A stretch of 17,673 bases of DNA from the NCBI GenBank assembly GCA_023129805.1, contig JAGMBK010000015.1, positions 1-17,673 on the forward strand, in the 5' to 3' direction. Origin of the DNA: Candidatus Zixiibacteriota bacterium. GTDB lineage: Bacteria > Zixibacteria > MSB-5A5 > SM1-73. The notes under the pieces were generated by a model. The model ran no database searches. It was not told where the DNA came from and saw nothing but the letters and a program-made list of their open reading frames with translations. The translations under genes and the position numbers were made by a program. Of this stretch, positions 13,172-17,673 are shown piece by piece; position 1 is the first letter of the stretch, and every line of letters starts with the position of its first letter.

Positions 13172-14362
13172 ATGTTAACCTCCCAAAAAATCTGCCTGAT
13201 CACCAATCGTTATCCTGCGCATCCCGACGATGTGGCTTCACCCTTTGTGCGTGACTTTCACTTAGGTTTAAAGGAGAAAGGGGTGGATGTTTCCGTCTTC
13301 ACTCCTCTCTATCACGCAAAAAAAACAGAGTACACAGATGATGTGGTTCGATTTCACTGGCGCGGAGGGAAAAAGGTGGTGGGCTCTTTGAATTTTTTTA
13401 ATCCCAAAGAGCTTTTTCAATTCCTCTCTTTTTTGAAAGATGGCAAATGCCAGCTTTTAGAACATCTTAAAAGGACCAATCCTAACTTCTGTCTGGCTTT
13501 ATGGGCACTCCCTTCGGGATGGTTTGCTTATCAGGCAAAGAAAGAGCTTGGCATTCCATATTCTGTCTGGTGTCTGGGCTCTGATATATATGTCTGGGCA
13601 AAAAAGCCAGTATTGCGAAAAATCATACGAAAAGTCCTGCAGGAGGCGGATTATCTTTTTGCGGATGGATTCGATTTGAGGGAAAGGGTAGAAAAACTTT
13701 CAGGCAAAAGTTGCCTTTTTCTTCCTAGCATACGAAGACTTCCTCAAGCATCTGAGAAAAAAAGGCAATCAGGTCCGGCAAAATTCAATTTCTTATATGT
13801 AGGGAGATGGGAAAGAAAGAAAGGTCTAGATGATTTGCTAAAAGCATTTGGTCTGGTCAAAAGCAAATCCTATATATCCTGCGGACTACCTTCTGTCAAT
13901 CTTTATATTTTGGGATGGGGTGGCTTTGAGAAGAAAATGAAGAAGTTGATAAAAGAGCTTAAATTAGAAGATGAGGTAAAAATTGTCGGGAAAGTGTCCA
14001 CCAAGCTGGTAGCTGACTATATCAAGCAAGCAGACTGTGTGACAATCCCCTCCAAAAGTGACAGCATTCCTTTAGTCTTCTCCGAGGCGCTTCAAATGGG
14101 AACTCCTCTCATTGTCACCGATGTGGGAGATATGGGCCGTCTGGTGAAAAGATACAGGCTGGGAAAGGTGATTCCCCCAGGAGACATAAAAAGGTTAGCT
14201 CAAGCCATAATCGAATTTACCTGCGAAAAAAAGGATTACTCCAAAAACATACCAGAAGCCTTAAAATTACTTAATATTGAAAAGGCCGTGGATGATTATC
14301 TAAAGACCGTTGTGTTCACAGCAAACCGTCAGGAAGATGTTGAGCATATTAAGGTCTGCTAA
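13172..14362 (+). CDS. GT4-family (GT-B) glycosyltransferase
   Basis: A 396-residue, probably cytoplasmic or membrane-associated, retaining glycosyltransferase of the GT4 type, using a nucleotide-sugar donor. The N-terminal half begins KICLITNRYPAHPDDVASPFVRD, the usual acceptor-side Rossmann strand and glycine-poor loop. The C-terminal donor domain starts near 205 (FLYVGRWERKKGLDDLLKAF) and has LYILGWGG (244-251). The nucleotide-binding stretch SKSDSIPLVFSEALQMGTP (294-312) includes Glu305 of the E-x7-E region, followed by VTDVGD. There is a predicted gap of 114 bp after the GT2 gene, and only a weak AAAGAG ribosome-like run before the ATG. A candidate terminator follows at 14483-14540. It probably adds a sugar during surface-glycan or lipid-linked oligosaccharide assembly; donor and acceptor are unknown. 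Confidence 0.88.
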   Translation: MLTSQKICLITNRYPAHPDDVASPFVRDFHLGLKEKGVDVSVFTPLYHAKKTEYTDDVVRFHWRGGKKVVGSLNFFNPKELFQFLSFLKDGKCQLLEHLKRTNPNFCLALWALPSGWFAYQAKKELGIPYSVWCLGSDIYVWAKKPVLRKIIRKVLQEADYLFADGFDLRERVEKLSGKSCLFLPSIRRLPQASEKKRQSGPAKFNFLYVGRWERKKGLDDLLKAFGLVKSKSYISCGLPSVNLYILGWGGFEKKMKKLIKELKLEDEVKIVGKVSTKLVADYIKQADCVTIPSKSDSIPLVFSEALQMGTPLIVTDVGDMGRLVKRYRLGKVIPPGDIKRLAQAIIEFTCEKKDYSKNIPEALKLLNIEKAVDDYLKTVVFTANRQEDVEHIKVC

Positions 14363-14482
14363 TTTGACGTCTCTTCAATCTGAGATGCATATAGCCAAGC
14401 CATGAAGGCTTGGCTACGCGAAACAATAACTTTGTGAGAATCAATGCTCTGTTTATCACCTCTACAAACCCAAACTTGGGTA

Positions 14483-14540
14483 GCCGCAGGCTTCCTTCGG
14501 ACTGAGTCCTTCAGGACGAACGTCAGCCTGCGCATTTTTT
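14483..14540 (+). terminator. Candidate intrinsic terminator after the GT4 gene
   Basis: CGCAGGCT (14485-14492) pairs with AGCCTGCG (14525-14532), with an inner GTCCTTCAGGAC hairpin (14506-14517), and is followed by CATTTTTT. The inner part contains the CCTTCAGGA motif, so it may be a repeat copy that doubles as a terminator. Confidence 0.55.
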
Positions 14541-14631
14541 AACCAAAATAGGCGGATACTATCTATGCTTTGCCTTTCATTCACAAATCGCAAAAGCTCG
14601 TCTAAACGAAAAAAGACAAAAAGCCTTAAAT

Positions 14632-14658
14632 TCGGTTCACCTAAAGGCGAACACTCCA
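14632..14658 (-). repeat. TGGAGTGT/TTTA hairpin unit
   Basis: Read on the minus strand: TGGAGTGT, then a 7-bp stem GTTCGCC/GGTGAAC (one G-U type pair) closed by a TTTA loop, then CCGA. It differs at one base of 27 from the unit at 16982-17008. Confidence 0.7.
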
Positions 14659-14779
14659 GATTCTTCTCTTCAAGTAGTAATTAAGAAAACCTTTGATTTC
14701 ATTTGAGATCTCCAATTTGGGTATCAATTTAACTTGCTTTCAGAAGGGGATTTGATTATCTATTACTCTAAATTCAAAG

Positions 14780-14786
14780 TTAGGAG
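14780..14786 (+). promoter_or_regulatory. Ribosome-binding site supporting a TTG start
   Basis: TTAGGAG lies 9 bases before TTG 14796, and no ATG or GTG in frame is better placed, so the LegB-like gene most likely starts with TTG. Confidence 0.65.
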
Positions 14787-14795
14787 CAATTAGAT

Positions 14796-15785
14796 TTGAA
14801 GATAAAAGGTAAAAAGGTCTTGGTCACCGGTGCGGGTGGATTTGTGGGAAGCCATCTGGTAGAAGCCTTGGTGAAAAGAGGCGCCAGGGTCAGGGCTTTT
14901 GTTCATTACAATTCCCGAAATGATTGGGGAATGCTGGAGGATGTGGCAAAAAATGTGCTGAATATGATCGAAGTGGTGACTGGAGATTTAAAAGATGCCG
15001 ACTGCGTCAGAGAAGCTGTCCGTGGTCAACAGGTGATATTCCATCTGGGAGCTTTAATTGGAATTCCTTATTCCTACATCAATCCCAGAGATGTAGTCGA
15101 TACCAACATAAACGGCACCCTCAATATTCTATCTGCCGCACTCGATCTTGATATAGAAAAGATTATCCACACCTCCACCAGCGAGATCTACGGCACTGCT
15201 CAATATGTCCCCATGGATGAGATACATCCGGTAAATCCTCAATCTCCTTATGCCGCCAGCAAATTGGGGGCGGATCTTTTGGCACTGTCCTTTTATCGTT
15301 CCTTTGATCTGCCGGTGGGGATAATTAGACCTTTCAACATATACGGTCCCAGACAATCAGCCCGGGCGGTAATCCCCTCCGTAATCACCCAAGCACTGCT
15401 TAAAAGGAAAGTGAGTCTGGGTTCTGTTTATCCCACCAGAGACTTGACTTTTGTGAAAGATTCGGTGAATGGATTTATCGACTTTGCCCAATGCGAAAAA
15501 ACAGTGGGAGAGGTGGTAAATTTAGGATCAAGTCAAGAGGTATCGATAAATCAGATAGTGACCCTCATTTCAAATTGTTCGGGAGAGAAAATCCAAATCC
15601 AAAGGGAAAAGAAAAGGATTCGACCCCAAAAAAGTGAGGTGGAAAGGCTTTTTTCAGATTCCAGCAAAGCCAGAAGACTCTTTGGATGGCAACCCAAAAC
15701 AAGTCTCAAGCAGGGAATGGAGAAGACCATAAGCTGGTTTGAAAAGAACCTAAAGAGGTACAAAGGGGATATTTACAATATATAA
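14796..15785 (+). CDS. LegB-like NAD-dependent sugar-nucleotide 4,6-dehydratase (extended SDR)
   Basis: A 329-residue cytoplasmic extended short-chain dehydrogenase/reductase (PF01370). The closest remembered group is LegB, which removes water from a nucleotide-activated N-acetylglucosamine to give a 4-keto-6-deoxy sugar for legionaminic-acid or bacillosamine-type sugars. The NAD site is TGAGGFVGSH (11-20). The catalytic region is HTSTSEIYG (125-133) with Y152 and K156 in YAASK. Substrate-side marks include FNIYGPRQSARAVIP and YPTRDLTFV. The first residues KKVLVTGAGGFVGSHLVEAL and AFVHYNSRNDWG are typical of this subgroup. A TTG start with TTAGGAG upstream is used. The nucleotidyltransferase and aminotransferase that follow fit an amino-deoxy-sugar pathway, although a repeat island separates them. 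A plain epimerase is less likely but not excluded. Confidence 0.82.
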   Translation: MKIKGKKVLVTGAGGFVGSHLVEALVKRGARVRAFVHYNSRNDWGMLEDVAKNVLNMIEVVTGDLKDADCVREAVRGQQVIFHLGALIGIPYSYINPRDVVDTNINGTLNILSAALDLDIEKIIHTSTSEIYGTAQYVPMDEIHPVNPQSPYAASKLGADLLALSFYRSFDLPVGIIRPFNIYGPRQSARAVIPSVITQALLKRKVSLGSVYPTRDLTFVKDSVNGFIDFAQCEKTVGEVVNLGSSQEVSINQIVTLISNCSGEKIQIQREKKRIRPQKSEVERLFSDSSKARRLFGWQPKTSLKQGMEKTISWFEKNLKRYKGDIYNI

Positions 15786-15826
15786 CCTGAGCTTAGAGTG
15801 TAGGGCTTCGGGATGAACTGAGTAGG

Positions 15827-15873
15827 GACAGGGCTTGTCCTTCAGGATGAGTCCTTCAGGATGAATCCCTGTC
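15827..15873 (+). repeat. CCTTCAGGA-family hairpin, copy 3
   Basis: Arms GACAGGG (15827-15833) and CCCTGTC (15867-15873) enclose TCCTTCAGGATGA twice (15838-15850 and 15852-15864), with a 14-bp period. Confidence 0.65.
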
Positions 15874-15885
15874 CTGACTCTGTGT

Positions 15886-15947
15886 GGGACAGCCACACGG
15901 TTCGAGAAGCTCACCGTCTTGAGCAAAGTCGAAGGAAGGGCTGTCCC
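15886..15947. repeat. Hairpin with TTCGAGAAGCTC / GAGCAAAGTCGAA core
   Basis: GGGACAGCC (15886-15894) and GGCTGTCCC (15939-15947) are perfect arms. The core, GGTTCGAGAAGCTCACCG then TTGAGCAAAGTCGAAGG, is an imperfect palindrome that resembles dispersed TTCGACAAGCTCAGG-type repeats I recall from several unrelated bacterial phyla. Confidence 0.5.
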
Positions 15948-15987
15948 TACGATTGCCATGTGTCGATGAAATAAGGTTGTCCATAGG

Positions 15988-16046
15988 GGCGGGAATTTTC
16001 GTATGAATGTGCGTATGCACTCATACGAGCATACGCATATCCCGCC
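15988..16046 (-). repeat. 59-bp palindromic repeat, copy 2 (inverted)
   Basis: The exact reverse complement, 59 of 59 bases, of 2957-3015. The outer arms GGCGGGA and TCCCGCC and the four CGTATG/CATACG cores are all kept. A CTATGG hexamer (or its complement) adjoins both copies on the same side, so the shared unit may be slightly longer. Confidence 0.9.
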
Positions 16047-16095
16047 CTGAGAGGGTTTCTTACCAGCCCAAAAGAATCTAAATTGCAACTTCATT

Positions 16096-16101
16096 AGGTG
16101 G
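16096..16101 (+). promoter_or_regulatory. Ribosome-binding site of the nucleotidyltransferase
   Basis: AGGTGG lies 8 bases before ATG 16110. A GTG at 16098 in the same frame falls inside this site, so the ATG is preferred. Confidence 0.65.
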
Positions 16102-16109
16102 TCCAAACT

Positions 16110-16820
16110 ATGAAGGTAATCATCTTAGCTGGCGGGAAAGGGAGGCGGCTTTATCCATATACCGTGGTTTTGCCCAAGCCACTTATGCCCATCGGGGATT
16201 TTCCCATCCTGGAGGTAGTCCTAAGGCAACTTAAGAGTTGCCATCTTGTCGACATCACCCTGGCCGTAGGACACCTGGGCAATCTGATTCAAACCTTTTT
16301 CGGTGATGGATCTAAATGGGGGGTAAACATTGAATATAGCTTCGAGGAAAAACCTCTGGGCACAGTTGGTCCCTTGACCCGTTTGAACAATCTGAACCAA
16401 ACATTTATGGTGCTGAATGGTGATCTTCTCACCACCTTGAATTATCTCAATTTGATAGAATATCACAAAAAACAGAATGCCATCGCCACAGTGGCGGCAC
16501 AGAAAAGATGGGTGGATGTCGACTTCGGCGTGATCCAGAAGGATCAAGATGAGAGCATGATCAAATATATAGAAAAGCCCAGGCTATCCTACCTGGTGAG
16601 CATGGGAATATACGTCTTTGAGCCGGAGATACTCAACTTCATCCCCAGAGACGAAAAATTTGATTTTCCCGACCTGATGCAATTTCTTCTGCAAAAGGGT
16701 AAGAAGGTTGGTATATATAATTCTGATGATTTCTGGCTGGATATAGGAAGACCGGATGATTATCAAAAGGCGGTGGATGAATTCGAAAAAAACAGAAAGA
16801 GATTTCTGAACCAAGAATGA
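16110..16820 (+). CDS. Sugar-phosphate nucleotidyltransferase (NTP_transferase family)
   Basis: A 236-residue cytoplasmic enzyme (PF00483) that joins a sugar 1-phosphate and an NTP into a nucleotide sugar. The N-terminal signature LAGGKGRRLYPYTVVLPKPL (6-25) binds the nucleotide. NGDLLT (103-108) carries the metal-binding Asp. EKPRLSYLVSMGIYVFEP and the final WLDIGRPDDYQKA are the usual sugar-binding and closing motifs. It is a bare catalytic domain, shorter than enzymes with a C-terminal left-handed beta-helix or CBS domains. The mannose-1-phosphate guanylyltransferase-like group, or the GDP-GlcN-forming type used in legionaminic-acid pathways, is the closest match, but base and sugar specificity cannot be read. 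Neighbours: LegB-like dehydratase upstream, DegT-type aminotransferase downstream. Confidence 0.88.
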   Translation: MKVIILAGGKGRRLYPYTVVLPKPLMPIGDFPILEVVLRQLKSCHLVDITLAVGHLGNLIQTFFGDGSKWGVNIEYSFEEKPLGTVGPLTRLNNLNQTFMVLNGDLLTTLNYLNLIEYHKKQNAIATVAAQKRWVDVDFGVIQKDQDESMIKYIEKPRLSYLVSMGIYVFEPEILNFIPRDEKFDFPDLMQFLLQKGKKVGIYNSDDFWLDIGRPDDYQKAVDEFEKNRKRFLNQE

Positions 16821-17152
16821 GAAAACAAAAAACATTAACGATTTGAAAGACTTGGTTTGCTAAATCGTAAATTAGAATAATTTTGGGCGGGATCTCTGAA
16901 AAAGTTAAATTGGAAAAGGTTCTACTGGAGTGTCAAGCTTTAGCTTGACCCGAAACTTCCTTAAAAGAGAAGAACTTTAACTCGGTTCACCTAAAGGTGA
17001 ACACTCCAATTTGCCCTTTTAAAGTAGTTTTTCAGAGACCTCTAGGCATGAAGATTTGAGAGAAACTGATAAAGGGAATAGAAGCTTAAGTAGCGAAGCC
17101 TTTATGACTGTGGCGTCGGGGCTTGTCTCCGACGAAAAAACATAAAAATAAA
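16821..17152. other. Gene-free spacer holding a nested palindromic element
   Basis: No gene is seen in 332 bp. The main content is the 146-bp element at 16893-17038. The remaining AT-rich DNA before the aminotransferase shows no clear promoter, terminator or ribosome site. Confidence 0.6.
16893..17038. repeat. 146-bp nested TIR element with two TGGAGTGT/TTTA hairpins
   Basis: Outer ends TCTCTGAAAAA (16893-16903) and TTTTTCAGAGA (17028-17038) are perfect inverted repeats. Nested within are TGGAGTGT (16926-16933) and ACACTCCA (17001-17008). Each begins a hairpin with a 4-base TTTA/TAAA loop: GTCAAGC/GCTTGAC (16932-16949) and GTTCACC/GGTGAAC (16985-17002). No protein is encoded. Confidence 0.75.
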
Positions 17153-17673
17153 ATGAAATGGAAAGTTACTTTATCTGATCTTAATTTCGACCAGCGTGAG
17201 CGGAAGATGGTTGATCGGGTGATAAGAAGCAAGTGGCTCACCATGGGCGAAACTGTCGAAAGACTGGAGAGAAAGTTCGCCCAATTTATGGGAGCAAAGC
17301 ATGCCATCGCAGTCTCCAGTGGCACCGCAGCTTTGCATCTGGCTATGAGGGCTTTAAACATTAAACCGGATGACCAAGTCATGGTTCCATCATTAAGCTT
17401 TGTTGCCTCCTCAAATGCCATACTGTATGTGGGGGCAAAGCCAGTTTTTGTGGATATCGGCGGATTGAATGATTTCAATCTGTCGTGTGATGATCTGAAA
17501 AAGAAAATTACCCCGAAGACCCGGGCTATTGTGGTGGTTCATTACGGCGGTTATCTGGCGGACATGGAGGAAATTAAAAAGGTCGCCAGAGAGCACCGGC
17601 TTTTCGTCATTGAGGATTCGGCCCATGCCATAGGAGCAGACTTAAGTTCAAAGATGGCTGGCACACTCGGAGA
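17153..17673 (+). CDS. DegT/DnrJ/EryC1-family PLP aminotransferase, 3' end outside window
   Basis: The first 173 codons of a cytoplasmic sugar aminotransferase (PF01041), which puts an amino group on a 4-keto (or 3-keto) nucleotide sugar using glutamate and PLP. The start reads MKWKVTLSDLNFDQRE, then the SKWLTMGE motif common near the N-terminus. SSGTAALHLAMRAL follows in the PLP-phosphate region, then VPSLSFVASSNAILYVGAKPVFVDI and IEDSAHAIGA with the Asp that contacts the PLP ring. The Schiff-base Lys lies beyond the window. The frame is open to the last base. ATG 17153 has no clear ribosome site; a palindromic element ends 114 bp before it. With the LegB-like dehydratase it could make a 4-amino-4,6-dideoxy sugar (LegC/PglE-type step). 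Confidence 0.9.
   Translation, partial: MKWKVTLSDLNFDQRERKMVDRVIRSKWLTMGETVERLERKFAQFMGAKHAIAVSSGTAALHLAMRALNIKPDDQVMVPSLSFVASSNAILYVGAKPVFVDIGGLNDFNLSCDDLKKKITPKTRAIVVVHYGGYLADMEEIKKVAREHRLFVIEDSAHAIGADLSSKMAGTLG

Larger units (their letters stand above)
14363..14795. other. Gene-free spacer with hairpins and one repeat unit
   Basis: No gene is seen in these 433 bp. Contents: TAGCCAAGCC/GGCTTGGCTA hairpin (14392-14416, 10-bp stem, ATGAA loop), a terminator-like palindrome (14483-14540), one TGGAGTGT-family hairpin unit on the minus strand (14632-14658), and an AT-rich leader with a ribosome site before the LegB-like gene. Confidence 0.6.
15786..16109. other. Gene-free repeat island 2
   Basis: No gene is seen in 324 bp. 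In order: a CCTTCAGGA-family hairpin (15827-15873), a GGGACAGCC/GGCTGTCCC hairpin (15886-15947) and the second 59-bp palindrome (15988-16046). The right end carries the ribosome site of the nucleotidyltransferase gene. Confidence 0.7.

Overview
The window is bacterial chromosomal DNA of moderate GC. By eye it is in the low-to-mid 40s percent, with long T/C-rich stretches in the membrane-protein genes. All genes are on the + strand. Gene content is two class III pilins, an NtrC-type sigma-54 activator, several integral-membrane GT-C glycosyltransferases and a LegB-like dehydratase. Together with long intergenic spaces packed with palindromic repeats, this suggests an uncultured Gram-negative lineage, perhaps of the FCB/candidate-phylum type. 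The phylum cannot be fixed from the sequence alone.

Layout. 1-2339: 3' part of a type IIG-like adenine-N6 DNA methyltransferase. 2468-2950: GtrA-family membrane protein. 2951-3442: gene-free repeat island. 3443-4651: GT87-type GT-C glycosyltransferase. 4754-4823: heptanucleotide tandem repeat leading into the sigma-54 response regulator (4838-6220). 6255-6334: small terminal-inverted-repeat (TIR) element. 6362-8350: first DUF2723 (TMEM260-like) GT-C enzyme with a C-terminal TPR. 8560-9000 and 9246-9689: two related type IV pilins, the second with a near-consensus sigma-54 promoter and followed by a strong terminator. 9760-10019: composite TIR element. 10074-12017: second DUF2723 enzyme, tightly coupled to a polyprenyl-phosphate sugar synthase-like GT2 (12026-13057). 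13172-14362: GT4 glycosyltransferase. 14796-15785: LegB-like NAD-dependent sugar-nucleotide dehydratase. 15786-16109: second repeat island. 16110-16820: sugar-phosphate nucleotidyltransferase. 17153-end: DegT/DnrJ/EryC1 aminotransferase, cut by the window edge.

How the parts may fit. Genes 14796 to the end look like part of a nucleotide-activated amino-deoxy-sugar pathway. The GT2 enzyme would load a sugar on a polyprenyl phosphate, a GtrA-type protein could help move it across the membrane, and the three GT-C enzymes would use the lipid-linked sugar outside the cytoplasm. The two DUF2723 enzymes flank the two pilins, and the sigma-54 activator sits nearby with a sigma-54 promoter on pilin 2. 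I therefore infer a regulated pilus plus surface/pilin glycosylation locus; this is a hypothesis.

The most unusual feature is the intergenic DNA. It holds at least four families of palindromic repeats. One is a 59-bp sequence present twice, base for base identical, in opposite orientation about 13 kb apart, and it bounds the whole pilin/glycosyltransferase block. Another is a hairpin family whose flanks and TTTA loop are conserved while the stem sequence changes in a compensated way.
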